Under the pieces are notes generated by a model that worked only from the letters and a program-made list of their open reading frames with translations, ran no database searches and was not told the DNA's origin. Shown here piece by piece: positions 38,391-47,029 of a stretch of 64,000 nt of DNA. Every line of letters begins with the position of its first letter. The first letter of the stretch is position 1. The stretch covers positions 17,509 to 81,508 of IMG/VR virus record IMGVR_UViG_3300046804_005146. One strand, written 5' to 3'. The position numbers were made by a program, and so were the translations under genes. The stretch comes from a virus.

Positions 38391-39038
38391 GTGACGTTAC
38401 AAGAGAAGTACATTTACAATTGTTACTTAGAAACATCGCGTAAACTGAATGATAAGCCGTTCAGATATAGGAAAGATTTTGATGGGTTTGAAGATAAAGA
38501 AGAATACATCTACATTAATAAGTTAGGACTGCTTTTTAAAAAGTTTCCTAATTTAAACATTAAAGATTTTTTTGAAGCTCCATTTTTTGTTTACAATGAA
38601 AAATATTTTGATTTGAAGTTTTACACTTCTCAAAGAGCTATCAAAGCGTATACAATTTATCAATCAAAATTTTTGCTTGATACTCCAGATCATGAGCAGG
38701 TAATTGAAAAAATTAAAGACAGCTACAAATTTATATACAAGTTTTGTAAAGAAAACTCTATTGTAATTGAAAAGTACGTTGAATATAAAAATGAAAAAAA
38801 TAACGTACACGACTTTCTTATTCACTTGAAAGATAGAAAAGTGTCATTATACTGTCTTTTTACTTTTCCAAACTTTGATAAAATTTTACGTGAATATGAC
38901 AACGAAACTAAAAAATTTCTATTTGGCGATACTCTTCAAAATCTCAATTTTTATCGGACGAAGTATTACAGTAGTTCGAGAGCTAAAAAATTGTGTACAT
39001 TGATATACGAAGGGTTGATTTCTAAGCAAAATGGCTAA
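38391..39038 (+). CDS. 59: Helicase loader gp59
   Basis: 215 residues, GTG start (T4 gp59 is 217). Helical basic protein. The block FKKFPNLNIKDFFEAPFFVYNEKYFDLKFYTSQRAIKAY is the gp59-like core, in which a short PxxVY-xxxKYFDLxFYxxxKAxxxY pattern is conserved. It loads gp41 onto gp32-coated DNA. Position directly before gp32 supports the call. Confidence 0.8.
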   Translation: MTLQEKYIYNCYLETSRKLNDKPFRYRKDFDGFEDKEEYIYINKLGLLFKKFPNLNIKDFFEAPFFVYNEKYFDLKFYTSQRAIKAYTIYQSKFLLDTPDHEQVIEKIKDSYKFIYKFCKENSIVIEKYVEYKNEKNNVHDFLIHLKDRKVSLYCLFTFPNFDKILREYDNETKKFLFGDTLQNLNFYRTKYYSSSRAKKLCTLIYEGLISKQNG

Positions 39039-39068
39039 ATATCTTTTTTCTAAACTTCTAAATTTCTT

Positions 39069-39932
39069 ATGACTAATATGATTAATAATAATATATTCCA
39101 AAGCATTAAAAACGCACTATCTAAAGATACTAATAATTCGTCTCTAGGCGAGATTATTAAAATGGAGCCAGGTAACACTTACACTGTTAGATTGTTGCCA
39201 GCTAAAGATGCAGATAAGACATTCTTTCATTATTATCAGCATGGTTGGAATAGTTTTGCAAACGGACAATATGTAGGAGCATTGAGTCTTCAGACATTTG
39301 GTGAACGTGATCCTATTGCAGAAGAGCGTTATCGTATTATTCGTACCGGCTCTGATGCAGATAAGAAGAAGGCTGAAACTATTAAGAGAGCAGAGAAGTG
39401 GTTGGTTAACGTTTATGTCGTTAACGATCCGGTTACTCCTGAGAACAATGGTAAAGTTAAGATTATGCGTTATGGTAAGCAGCTTCATACTATTATTCAG
39501 GACGCTATTAGCGGTGAGTCTGCAGAAGATTTCGGTCCTAGAGTATTTGATCTCGGACCTAACGGTGTTAATCTGAAGGTAAAAGTAGAGAAGCAAGGCG
39601 AATATCCTTCATACGTTACATCGAAGTTTGCTATGCCTTCAGAGATTAAAGACTTGACTGAGGAAAAGGCAAAGAAGGTTTATGAAAGTGTCTTTGATCT
39701 TACTAAAGTGTTTCAAGTAAGAAGTACTGATGAGCTCAAACAGATGCTAGCAGAGCATTTCTATTGCGTTGATACAAAGGCTACTGATGATGTTGAAGAA
39801 GAAGCTCCTGTAGTTAAGCCAGTTGCTAAAGTTCAATCTAAGCCAGAAGTTAAGCCAGCTGCAAAAAGAGCTAGCGTAGACGATGAAGATGAGGTAGAGA
39901 AGTTGTTAGCAGATCTAGACGTTAATTCTTAA
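39069..39932 (+). CDS. 32: Single-stranded DNA-binding protein gp32
   Basis: 287 residues (T4 gp32 is 301). The N terminus is short and polar, and the core has YTVRLLPAKDADKTFFHYYQHGWNSF, EKWLVNVYVVNDPVTPENNGKVKIMRYGKQLHTII and GVNLKVKVEKQGEYPSYVTSKF, the aromatic/basic ssDNA cleft. The C terminus is acidic (VDDEDEVEKLLADLDVNS). The zinc Cys/His cluster of T4 gp32 is absent; the only Cys is near residue 236. Codons are biased to CGT and AAG, as expected for an abundant protein. Confidence 0.93.
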   Translation: MTNMINNNIFQSIKNALSKDTNNSSLGEIIKMEPGNTYTVRLLPAKDADKTFFHYYQHGWNSFANGQYVGALSLQTFGERDPIAEERYRIIRTGSDADKKKAETIKRAEKWLVNVYVVNDPVTPENNGKVKIMRYGKQLHTIIQDAISGESAEDFGPRVFDLGPNGVNLKVKVEKQGEYPSYVTSKFAMPSEIKDLTEEKAKKVYESVFDLTKVFQVRSTDELKQMLAEHFYCVDTKATDDVEEEAPVVKPVAKVQSKPEVKPAAKRASVDDEDEVEKLLADLDVNS

Positions 39933-40462
39933 TGGAACAAGACCATAAAAGTTTACTAATCGGTTTAATAGGATCTACTTTTGGTGATCTTAAAAAGCTA
40001 GATGATTCTATTGTTAGTAGATCTAGTACTTTAACTCGCAGAAGTGATGATGTTAAACAAGAGTTAGTAAAAGTTATGGGTACAAACTTCAGACCACAAC
40101 CAGTGGCTGTTCCAACTAATCCAGTTATACAACCTGTGGTTCCATCGCAACCACAGGTTGTTATACCTCCACCTCAAGCAGTTACTCCACCGCAATTTAT
40201 CCCTTCGACACCTGTTCCTATTGTACAAGAAGAAATAAGAGTTAATGACCCTCAACTAGAGTTCGATTTTGATAAAAAAGCTAGATATATTGAGGTCGTC
40301 GATGCATTAAAAGTAGTGGAAGTTAAGATAGATTCACTTGATAAAAAATTAGATAAAATTTTAGAAATTTTAAATTCACAGGAGCCTAAAATTGCACGTC
40401 AACGCAAAAAAGCTACTCAACCCATTCAAGTAGAAGAGAAAAAAAAAGTCCCTGGTATTTAA
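39932..40462 (+). CDS. Hypothetical protein with Pro-rich middle, between gp32 and gp45
   Basis: 176 residues. Helical N terminus (LLIGLIGSTFGDLKKLDDSI), a long Pro/Gln/Val-rich linker (about 45-85, e.g. VTPPQFIPSTPVPIV), a coiled coil (VVEVKIDSLDKKLDKILEIL), then a basic end (KIARQRKKATQ). The start overlaps the gp32 stop by 1 nt (TAATG). No known family; possibly a replication accessory protein given the location. Confidence 0.6.
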   Translation: MEQDHKSLLIGLIGSTFGDLKKLDDSIVSRSSTLTRRSDDVKQELVKVMGTNFRPQPVAVPTNPVIQPVVPSQPQVVIPPPQAVTPPQFIPSTPVPIVQEEIRVNDPQLEFDFDKKARYIEVVDALKVVEVKIDSLDKKLDKILEILNSQEPKIARQRKKATQPIQVEEKKKVPGI

Positions 40463-40474
40463 GACTACTGACCC

Positions 40475-40480
40475 TATAAT
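40475..40480 (+). promoter_or_regulatory. TATAAT promoter element for gp45
   Basis: Ends 6 nt before the ATG at 40487. Confidence 0.55.
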
Positions 40481-40486
40481 GAGTCA

Positions 40487-41224
40487 ATGAAGGTAAGAAT
40501 TATTAATAAGAAGGATTTTGTTTCTAACTTTTTAGGGTCAATTTCTAACGTAAATGAATCATGCGTTTTAAAAGTATCTCAAAATTCTATTGAAACTTTA
40601 CTAGCATCTGCAGATTCTACTTTAGTGGTGCACGGTAAAACAGCTGCTGTAGCAGATGGTACTAAGCAAATTAATATACCAGACGTTAAAAAGTTTGTAA
40701 GAGTTCTAGATTGCGTTAATATTTCTGATGAAACTCCGTTGGAGTTCAATGTAACTAATAATTGTATCAAATACACAAGTAGTGAATATAAATTTTCATA
40801 TCATTTGCTAGAAGACGGTATTATTAAATCACCGTCTCTTAATATTGATAGGGTTAATGAGCTAAAGTTTGATACGACGTTTAATATTACAGAGAATGAG
40901 CTTAATAATTTGTTTAAAGGCAGCTCATTTACAACTAATACCAACAAGCTTTATATATTTTGCGAAAATAACTGCATTTTTGGTGAGTTAGGCGATAAGA
41001 CAAGACACAATACTGATAACTTTCAATGTGTTTTAAGTAAAACTTACACCGGTCAACCACTATCTAAGTCTATTCCTATTAATTTTGATACATTTAGACT
41101 CATTAACTACAATAAATGTAAAGAGTTGCAAGTTAGCGTTAGTATGTCTTTTGGTGTTTTGAAAGTATCTATAACTAAAGGAGATACTAATTTGATTTAT
41201 GTAATCTCAGCTTTAATTAATTGA
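40487..41224 (+). CDS. 45: Sliding clamp gp45
   Basis: 245 residues (T4 gp45 is 228). Clamp-type alternating strands: SNVNESCVLKVSQNSIETLLASADSTLVVHG, a central IPDVKKFVRVLDCV helix, and a second similar domain with FNITENELNNLFKGSSF and FCENNCIFGELGDKTRH. It acts as the processivity clamp for gp43 and the activator of late transcription with gp55/gp33. The first loader subunit, gp44, is at 63171. Confidence 0.9.
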   Translation: MKVRIINKKDFVSNFLGSISNVNESCVLKVSQNSIETLLASADSTLVVHGKTAAVADGTKQINIPDVKKFVRVLDCVNISDETPLEFNVTNNCIKYTSSEYKFSYHLLEDGIIKSPSLNIDRVNELKFDTTFNITENELNNLFKGSSFTTNTNKLYIFCENNCIFGELGDKTRHNTDNFQCVLSKTYTGQPLSKSIPINFDTFRLINYNKCKELQVSVSMSFGVLKVSITKGDTNLIYVISALIN

Positions 41225-41225
41225 T

Positions 41226-41618
41226 ATGATTAATAAATTTTTTGATAAGCAAGAAAGAAAAGTCTCAAATAAGATTAAGACTGCAGGCTATTTTATCAAA
41301 AGATTGAAAGATAGCGGTTTTGTTGTATTTAAAATCTTTAATGCCTACGGTGCTAGTGATCCTAGACGTTGGACTGTATTAGTAGACCCAGGGGTAGCTT
41401 CTGTTTATATTACTTGCTATACCAATAAGAACGAATTAGGAGAAGTTTTATTTGAAATTGATGATGGTGGTCAAAAAATACCAAACAAATTATATTTTAA
41501 AACAGAAAGTATTGAAACTTTAGTTACATATTTAATTGAAAATGGGGTTAATAATGATCCAGCCAAAAGCCCATTTGCAAAACTAAATAATGAATATGGA
41601 CGGCGCAACCAACAATAA
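41226..41618 (+). CDS. Hypothetical protein, 130 residues
   Basis: Starts MINKFFDKQERKVSNKIKTAGYFIKRLKDSGF, basic and helical, then a beta-rich section (RRWTVLVDPGVASVYITCYTN) and NKLYFKTESIETLVTYLIENG. It follows gp45 by 1 nt and overlaps the next gene by 29 nt. The placement suggests a replication-associated conserved protein; function unknown. Confidence 0.6.
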   Translation: MINKFFDKQERKVSNKIKTAGYFIKRLKDSGFVVFKIFNAYGASDPRRWTVLVDPGVASVYITCYTNKNELGEVLFEIDDGGQKIPNKLYFKTESIETLVTYLIENGVNNDPAKSPFAKLNNEYGRRNQQ

Positions 41619-41964
41619 TGACGCAAACGAGGCGCCTAAGACAGAGAAAAAAGTGACTTCAAAAAAAATAGTAAAACAGATTAATAGTCCTGAAGTAAAC
41701 GAAGTTATCAAGCAAGCGTTACGTGAGTATATAAGAAAAAATAACGAAATTTCACGTACTGAAATTGAATTAGATGCAATGGTTTCTACTTGTCAAGAAT
41801 TTCTACAAAGTTTCATAATTTTTGGTTACACATTTGACGGTCAACCAATAGATCCAATATTTTTTGCACACAATCAACAAGAAGCGGATGCATTGAGTAT
41901 GTATTTGACAAAATTTTTCAATGCTCATGTAGTGAACGGTGGACAAAATAATTCATTCAAGTAA
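41590..41964 (+). CDS. Hypothetical protein, 124 residues
   Basis: Starts MNMDGATNNNDANEAPK (a second Met two codons on is an alternative), then a Lys-rich stretch and a helical domain: INSPEVNEVIKQALREYIRKNNEISRTEIELDAMVSTC, followed by FIIFGYTFDGQPIDPIFFAHNQQEADALSMYL. No motif recognised. Overlaps the upstream gene, so likely translated from the same message. Confidence 0.6.
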   Translation: MNMDGATNNNDANEAPKTEKKVTSKKIVKQINSPEVNEVIKQALREYIRKNNEISRTEIELDAMVSTCQEFLQSFIIFGYTFDGQPIDPIFFAHNQQEADALSMYLTKFFNAHVVNGGQNNSFK

Positions 41965-41976
41965 AATACTTGAATA

Positions 41977-42651
41977 ATGTACACCAATTTAATTGCTATC
42001 ACTAATCCGCAAATTGAAGCTACATCTGTAAACCGTACTTACAGTGCTTTGTCACCAGAAGAGTTTATTGTTTATATTGCACGAGTTAGCAATCCGAACA
42101 ATCAATTAAATTTAGAGACAGGTCATAAGCTTATACGTTATCTTATCAAACATAAGCATTGGTCTCCTTTCGAACACGTAAGCTGTACGTTTGAGATAAA
42201 GACGTCGAGAGCTATTGCTGCACAAATTCTTAGACACCGTTCATTCACTTTTCAAGAATTTTCACAGCGATACGCACAAGTCACAGAACTTGAATCTGTA
42301 GAGTGGCGAAAGCAAGGTAAAACTAACAGACAAGTAGGAGACGAAGTAATTAAATTACCAGATCATTTACAATATGCTGTAGATGAAACTCTACGCAACA
42401 CCGAAGCTCTTTATAATCAGTTAATTAATGAAGGCATCGCAAAGGAGTGTGCTAGAATGATATTGCCTCTGAATACTAGCACCACTATTTACATGACTGG
42501 CTCATTAAGAAGTTGGATTCATTACTTAAATTTACGTTGCGAAGCTGGTACACAGAAAGAACATAGAGAGATAGCTGATTCTATCAAAGAAAGACTCAAG
42601 ATAGTGTTTCCAACAGTGTTCGAAACGTTAGAAACTATGGAATCCACGTGA
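41977..42651 (+). CDS. thyX: Flavin-dependent thymidylate synthase ThyX
   Basis: 224 residues. Makes dTMP from dUMP using FAD. The signature RHRSFTFQEFSQRY matches RHRxxSxxxxSxR except that the sixth position is Thr-Phe. The lead-in IKHKHWSPFEHVSCTFEIKTSRAIAAQILRH and the C-terminal TGSLRSWIHYLNLRCEAGTQKEHREIA block are standard. Length matches the family. Works with dUTPase (62678) to bias pools toward dTTP. Confidence 0.96.
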   Translation: MYTNLIAITNPQIEATSVNRTYSALSPEEFIVYIARVSNPNNQLNLETGHKLIRYLIKHKHWSPFEHVSCTFEIKTSRAIAAQILRHRSFTFQEFSQRYAQVTELESVEWRKQGKTNRQVGDEVIKLPDHLQYAVDETLRNTEALYNQLINEGIAKECARMILPLNTSTTIYMTGSLRSWIHYLNLRCEAGTQKEHREIADSIKERLKIVFPTVFETLETMEST

Positions 42652-42667
42652 TTCCCGTTAAAATTCA

Positions 42668-43024
42668 ATGGTCAAAATGGAAACCTTAGATAAGTTTAAT
42701 GTAGTTAAGGGAATCATTGATAGTTTAAAGAAAAGGAACTGTAAACCTAAGAAAAAACAGGTTTATGCTGTAGGTACCGGTACATATGTTGGTGAGATGT
42801 TAGTTTTTGTTAGAGAACATGGAGATAGCTATCATTTCTTATCAATTCCAAAGAATAGGAACAGGAAAGTGCCTATAGAAAAGTTTAATTTTGCTGTAGA
42901 GCATAAAATCATCGAATTAGTACAAGAGCTACCTAGTAAAATATACAAAATTTGTGTAGCACAGTTTGCATACAATGAAAGACATCCAGTAAAACAAGAA
43001 AGCCCTAAAGAAACGCTTAAGTAA
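42668..43024 (+). CDS. Hypothetical protein, 118 residues
   Basis: Starts MVKMETLDKFNVVKGIIDSLKKRN (Met at codon 4 also possible). A Lys-rich N terminus is followed by a beta domain, KKKQVYAVGTGTYVGEMLVFVREHGDSYHFLSIPKNRNR, then a helix (VEHKIIELVQELPSKIY). No known family. Lies between thyX and gp61. Confidence 0.55.
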   Translation: MVKMETLDKFNVVKGIIDSLKKRNCKPKKKQVYAVGTGTYVGEMLVFVREHGDSYHFLSIPKNRNRKVPIEKFNFAVEHKIIELVQELPSKIYKICVAQFAYNERHPVKQESPKETLK

Positions 43025-43028
43025 TATT

Positions 43029-43271
43029 ATGGACATGTTCATAGAACCAAAAAACATACTATCACCTTACACAGGAAATTCGGTTTTTCCTAAAATTTCA
43101 ACATACACACATGACGGGAAAACATACGAACAAGCAGTTTACACAGATCCAATTACAGGTCACTTTGTAAAAAAGGGATTAGTCAGTATTAAAGATGCAA
43201 AAACTGGTGAAATTCTTCAAAGTTACGAAAAGAACCAGTTAAATTCATTGAATAATCAGAGTTATAGATAA
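43029..43271 (+). CDS. Hypothetical protein, 80 residues
   Basis: Starts MDMFIEPKNILSPYTGNSVFPKIS. Small beta-type protein with YTDPITGHFVKKGLVSIKDAKTGEIL; the pair of T-G turns suggests a compact hairpin fold. It is 4 nt after the preceding gene and 10 nt before gp61, so it sits in the same operon. Function unknown. Confidence 0.55.
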   Translation: MDMFIEPKNILSPYTGNSVFPKISTYTHDGKTYEQAVYTDPITGHFVKKGLVSIKDAKTGEILQSYEKNQLNSLNNQSYR

Positions 43272-43281
43272 TAATAACAGG

Positions 43282-44334
43282 GTGATCCCTGTACCTGAGC
43301 AATATGTAGTAGAAACTTTTTATAAATGCGTTAGTCATCCGACGTATAATAAATTTTCAAAAGTTTATAACGGTAGTTGCCCATTTTGTAGAGAAGGAAA
43401 AAGCTTTGGAAAAAAGACTCGCTTCTTTTACATACCAGAAAAAGAGTTAGCTTTCTGTCATAACTGTGGTTATAGCAAAAAAGCATTTAATTTTATTATC
43501 GATGTTACAGGTAAACCTTTTAATATTGTTATTAATGAAATAAAACAGGGTGAATACTCCAGTACACCACAACCTACAGTTCAAAAAAAAGAAGAAACTG
43601 CAATATTCGAACAACCAAAAAATAGTTTACCAGCAGATTGTATAAATCTTACTGATAAAACACAGACAGACTTCTATAAAGACAATAATGTAGTTCAAAT
43701 AGCGTTGGATTATATTAAAAAAAGACGTTTAGATATTGCTATAAACCGTCCTCGAACATTTTATCTATCGTTAACAGATCCAACCCATAAAAATAGACTT
43801 GTTTTACCGTTTTATGATACGTTTGGAGACATAATTTACTATCAAACACGTACATTACTTGAAGCTGATAACAGAATCAAACCAAAATACTTGAGTAAAA
43901 AGGGAGCTGAGCGTAGTTTATCAGGTATACATAGTATCGACCCGTATCTACAACATGTTTTTCTTTTTGAAGGACCTATTGACAGCTATTTTTGTAAAAA
44001 TGGATTAGCAGTTTGTGGTATTACAGAAGAATCTTCTAAAGTTTTTACTAATTTACAACAACAGCAGATAGCTTCTTTATCTTTGCATCAAAAAGTTTGG
44101 TGTTTAGATAATCAATGGCAAGATAAAGCATCCTTAAAAAAGAGTATAGCACTGTCAGATACAGATGATAGCATTTTTATTTGGCCAGAAGAGCTTAAAA
44201 CAGTAAAAGACCTCAATGATTATTGCATTGAGGTCGGTGTAAATGGTGTTGATCCAGACTTTATATTAAAAAATACGTATAAAGGGCTGAAAGCTAAACT
44301 TATTTTAACTAAGATTAAGTGTACTTGTACTTAG
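43282..44334 (+). CDS. 61: DNA primase gp61
   Basis: 350 residues, GTG start (T4 gp61 is 342). The N-terminal zinc ribbon CPFCREGKS...ELAFCHNCGYSKKAF is complete. The Toprim region has HVFLFEGPIDSYFCKNGLAVCG with the catalytic Glu, then KVWCLDNQWQDKASLKKS with the D-N replacing the usual DxD. It makes RNA primers with gp41. The 3' end overlaps the minus-strand gene at 44315 by 20 nt. Confidence 0.92.
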   Translation: MIPVPEQYVVETFYKCVSHPTYNKFSKVYNGSCPFCREGKSFGKKTRFFYIPEKELAFCHNCGYSKKAFNFIIDVTGKPFNIVINEIKQGEYSSTPQPTVQKKEETAIFEQPKNSLPADCINLTDKTQTDFYKDNNVVQIALDYIKKRRLDIAINRPRTFYLSLTDPTHKNRLVLPFYDTFGDIIYYQTRTLLEADNRIKPKYLSKKGAERSLSGIHSIDPYLQHVFLFEGPIDSYFCKNGLAVCGITEESSKVFTNLQQQQIASLSLHQKVWCLDNQWQDKASLKKSIALSDTDDSIFIWPEELKTVKDLNDYCIEVGVNGVDPDFILKNTYKGLKAKLILTKIKCTCT

Positions 44335-44743
44335 GATCATTAGCAGTAGCTAAATAACCCTTTAACATTTCACTTAATGAACTAATTTCAACTGCAACAC
44401 GTGCAATTTTCTTAGTTTCAGCAGTACTAATCTTATCAAATAGAGTGTCAGATTCAGCTGAATTCAATTTCGACTGAATACTTTCAGGTCCTGTGCCGTT
44501 TAGGTATGTGGAAAACTCATCTAATCTGGCAATCCATTGTTTTAGATCTTCATACATCTTCTTTTGAATGGAAGTCATTGTAGCTTCACCAGCAGGTACG
44601 TTAGGAACATTAGCATCAAAGTCAGAAATATTAGTATCTTTATCGAGAGTCTGCTGCATAGCAGCTTGATCATCGGTTAGCTCAGGAGTTTCAACGTCTT
44701 GCTCCACTAAAAACCTTTTAAATCTGTTTTCATACATACTCAT
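44315..44743 (-). CDS. Putative internal/structural protein with LxE leader
   Basis: 142 residues. It begins MSMYENRFKRFLVEQDVETPE, with L12-V13-E14 as a candidate site; the leader resembles that of the 79-residue protein at 21386 (MRNYEQRFKKVLGEN). The body is acidic and helical (MYEDLKQWIARLDEFSTYLNG). AATAAATA ends 7 nt before the ATG. No domain recognised. Confidence 0.6.
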   Translation of the reverse strand: MSMYENRFKRFLVEQDVETPELTDDQAAMQQTLDKDTNISDFDANVPNVPAGEATMTSIQKKMYEDLKQWIARLDEFSTYLNGTGPESIQSKLNSAESDTLFDKISTAETKKIARVAVEISSLSEMLKGYLATANDPKYKYT

Positions 44744-44750
44744 ATGCTAT

Positions 44751-44758
44751 TATTTATT
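44751..44758 (-). promoter_or_regulatory. Late-type promoter octamer AATAAATA (minus)
   Basis: Ends 7 nt before the ATG at 44743; diverges from CATAAATA at 44766-44773. Confidence 0.55.
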
Positions 44759-44765
44759 AGTCTCC

Positions 44766-44773
44766 CATAAATA
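44766..44773 (+). promoter_or_regulatory. Late-type promoter octamer CATAAATA (plus)
   Basis: Ends 6 nt before the ATG at 44780. Confidence 0.55.
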
Positions 44774-44779
44774 TTTAAG

Positions 44780-45148
44780 ATGAAAAGGCTAATTTCAGAG
44801 GACCAAAAGATATACGATGTTCAACGTCAACAACAAGGTATAAAAAACCAATATGACCCTCAATTAAACAAAGTTGACACGTTAGTTAAACAGAACAACA
44901 AGGATAATCATTTAGCTCCACGTATTAAACCGTATCCTCTTGATTTGCATGATCAAATACTATCAAACATGTATATTGATATGATGAATTACAACAAAAT
45001 GCTGCTTAATGGTATAGATACAATACAAGGTATGAATAAACCTGAGCTACAGCAAATGATACCTGTTCTTAGAGAAATAGAAAAGAAAATTAAACATATT
45101 AATGAAGTTTTAGTTGAAGTAGACGGACTTATGACTAAAATCTCTTAA
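44780..45148 (+). CDS. Hypothetical late protein, 122 residues
   Basis: Starts MKRLISEDQKIYDVQRQQQG, with I5-S6-E7 as a very early candidate cleavage site. Mostly helical (LHDQILSNMYIDMMNYNKMLLNGI), ending in a coiled-coil-like segment (IEKKIKHINEVLVEVDGLM). First gene of a four-gene plus-strand late operon. Function unknown. Confidence 0.55.
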   Translation: MKRLISEDQKIYDVQRQQQGIKNQYDPQLNKVDTLVKQNNKDNHLAPRIKPYPLDLHDQILSNMYIDMMNYNKMLLNGIDTIQGMNKPELQQMIPVLREIEKKIKHINEVLVEVDGLMTKIS

Positions 45149-45528
45149 TGTTGCAAAGAATTTTTATTTCTTTAGGTATTACTAGTTTAGTTAGCGTTTT
45201 AGTTGGACTTTTAGTATCAAAATTTTGGTTGGGGTTTGCTTTAAGCTTTATTTTACAAGTAGTCTTTTTTTACTTGTTTAATAGTGTTTATGAAAATAGA
45301 CTTATAGAAAGAGCTCAAATTTTAAAATTGGAAGAAGTGAAAGAACTTTCAAAAAATAAAGTAATCTTGGAGTGTCCTTGTGCAGAAAAAAATAAACAAG
45401 AAATTAATATGAGATTTGATGAAAATGTGGTTTACGAATGTTCAAAATGCAAAAAGAATATTAAAGCTGATGCAATAGTGAAGAATGTATTAACAACTCA
45501 ACCAATTTACTTCAATGACAGAACTTGA
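45148..45528 (+). CDS. Small membrane protein with Cys-rich C-terminal domain
   Basis: 126 residues. Two N-terminal membrane helices (about residues 8-26 and 30-48: ISLGITSLVSVLVGLLVSKF, LGFALSFILQVVFFYLF), a charged helix, then a zinc-ribbon-like part with LECPCAEKN and YECSKCKKN supplying four Cys. Starts on the last base of the preceding stop (TAATG). Function unknown. Confidence 0.6.
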   Translation: MLQRIFISLGITSLVSVLVGLLVSKFWLGFALSFILQVVFFYLFNSVYENRLIERAQILKLEEVKELSKNKVILECPCAEKNKQEINMRFDENVVYECSKCKKNIKADAIVKNVLTTQPIYFNDRT

Positions 45529-45922
45529 AAGAGTAATTAAAGACGTATCACCGACATCTTTTGATGTCAAAATACCTGACCCTGTATATAACATTCAAGA
45601 AGTACATGATTCTATTTCTAAAAATTTAAGATTTGGAGTAGACCAAACACTTAGTTACAGAGAAGGTTTAGAAACAGAAAAAAATAAAAATTCTAACATT
45701 GTTGCGCTTGTACAAGACGTTTTTCTTCAAATGCTTGACAAGCATGAAACGATTACTGATGATAAAACTACTAAAACAGTTTATTTACAAAATAAAAAGA
45801 TTGCAAGAGACCTTTTAATCAACACCTTTACTATTATAAATCACTTTAACAGTAATGATGTTAGCAACAAAACGGTCCTACTAGGAAAACTAATACAATC
45901 TATACATGACAGAAGATTTTAA
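45515..45922 (+). CDS. Hypothetical protein; position suggests possible small terminase gp16
   Basis: 135 residues, starting MTELERVIKDVSPTSFDVKIPDPVYN. Helical: VHDSISKNLRFGVDQTL and VALVQDVFLQMLDKHETITDD, a layout that faintly recalls gp16 (central helical oligomerisation region). It lies upstream of gp17 but is separated from it by three minus-strand genes. The gp16 idea is weak. It overlaps the previous gene by 14 nt and the next by 17 nt. Confidence 0.5.
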   Translation: MTELERVIKDVSPTSFDVKIPDPVYNIQEVHDSISKNLRFGVDQTLSYREGLETEKNKNSNIVALVQDVFLQMLDKHETITDDKTTKTVYLQNKKIARDLLINTFTIINHFNSNDVSNKTVLLGKLIQSIHDRRF

Positions 45923-46118
45923 AATTGAATACAACGTAGAATTTCTTGCAAGATTTGCTTGTCTTATGGAAGCCGTAAATTTAGCTTGCCAGAAAGCAGA
46001 ACAGCTTGGAATTAATCCGGATAAGGATTCAAGTTGGATTAAACCTCTAGCTTTTCAGAAATATATTGAAGAGCGAGAGAAAGACATGAAGCACCAAATT
46101 GTTAAGTGGTATCAATAA
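45906..46118 (+). CDS. Hypothetical protein, 70 residues
   Basis: Starts MTEDFKIEYNVEFLARFACLMEAVNLACQKAEQ; helical, with a WIKPLAFQKYIEEREK segment. Last gene of the 44780-46118 late operon, overlapping the previous one by 17 nt. Its end overlaps the minus-strand neck-like gene by 7 nt. Function unknown. Confidence 0.55.
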   Translation: MTEDFKIEYNVEFLARFACLMEAVNLACQKAEQLGINPDKDSSWIKPLAFQKYIEEREKDMKHQIVKWYQ

Positions 46119-47029
46119 TAATCACCGTAAACACTGGTGTTATTATTAGCAGACATGTTAAACACAACTGTCTTACTAACCTGGTCAACGGAAATATTCT
46201 GTTTTAATTCAGGATATTTCTTAGCAGGTGACGGATCTTGTGTACCACCAGGTAATATACCGCTTTTAGCATCTTCAAATACTTGATCACTAAGTCTTTC
46301 TGCTGAAAGACCAGGTTCAAAGCTGTAATCAAATCTCTTAGCCTTCAACATCCACACGTAATGTCCTCCTAAAAGGTTTATTTTGGAAATATCTTGATCA
46401 AGAACTTCAGTTACTTCAAATTGAATACCACTTCTACCACCAGGACGACCTTTACCATACTCAGTCATTACAAATACGTCGCCAGCTTTTGGTTGTACCT
46501 GATTAAATTGAGTTTCGTATGTGGTAGGTTGCTCTAAACGAATATTTTCATTATTTTCTGTATCTATAATCGTACCTTCAGTGAAGGTTATTGATCCACC
46601 GTCAGCTGGACATGGGTTAGAAGTAGTTGAAACTGTATCAGTCTCAGTTGTTAAAAACTTCATACCTATATCCCAGAATGCATCATAGAAAGTAGATATA
46701 TGTACGTACGCAGTAATCTGATCATCAGATTGAAACCCAAATTTAGTTAGTGTATAAGCATTTTCATTAAGCTCGACGGCTAATATTAATGGTCTACCTT
46801 CACTATAACGTTTTGTAGGTTGTTCACCGTAGAAATTGTCAGCTGTTTTCACATCGTACTGATTAACATAATATGTTACCTTTGTACCATAAGTAGCAAG
46901 CTGTTCTTTCCACATACTGGAAATTAAAAACTGCTCATTTTCATTTAAACATTTATCATTATAGCGAAAACAAAAATCGCTACTTTGGGGATCACCCATA
47001 CCTGGATAACAATCACTTAAGTTAGTCAT
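46112..47029 (-). CDS. 14: Neck protein gp14-like
   Basis: 305 residues (T4 gp14 is 256). The central region reads ATYGTKVTYYVNQYDVKTADNFYGEQ, then LNENAYTLTKFGFQSDDQITAYVHIS, matching the gp14 pattern of a Tyr-rich strand pair, an FGE/YGE turn, and a FxKFGxxxxDxVTxxV strand. PKAGDVFVMTEYGKGRPGG fits its P-x-x-G-D-x-I/V block. It forms part of the head-tail connector. It overlaps the upstream gene by 4 nt. Confidence 0.62.
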   Translation of the reverse strand: MTNLSDCYPGMGDPQSSDFCFRYNDKCLNENEQFLISSMWKEQLATYGTKVTYYVNQYDVKTADNFYGEQPTKRYSEGRPLILAVELNENAYTLTKFGFQSDDQITAYVHISTFYDAFWDIGMKFLTTETDTVSTTSNPCPADGGSITFTEGTIIDTENNENIRLEQPTTYETQFNQVQPKAGDVFVMTEYGKGRPGGRSGIQFEVTEVLDQDISKINLLGGHYVWMLKAKRFDYSFEPGLSAERLSDQVFEDAKSGILPGGTQDPSPAKKYPELKQNISVDQVSKTVVFNMSANNNTSVYGDYY

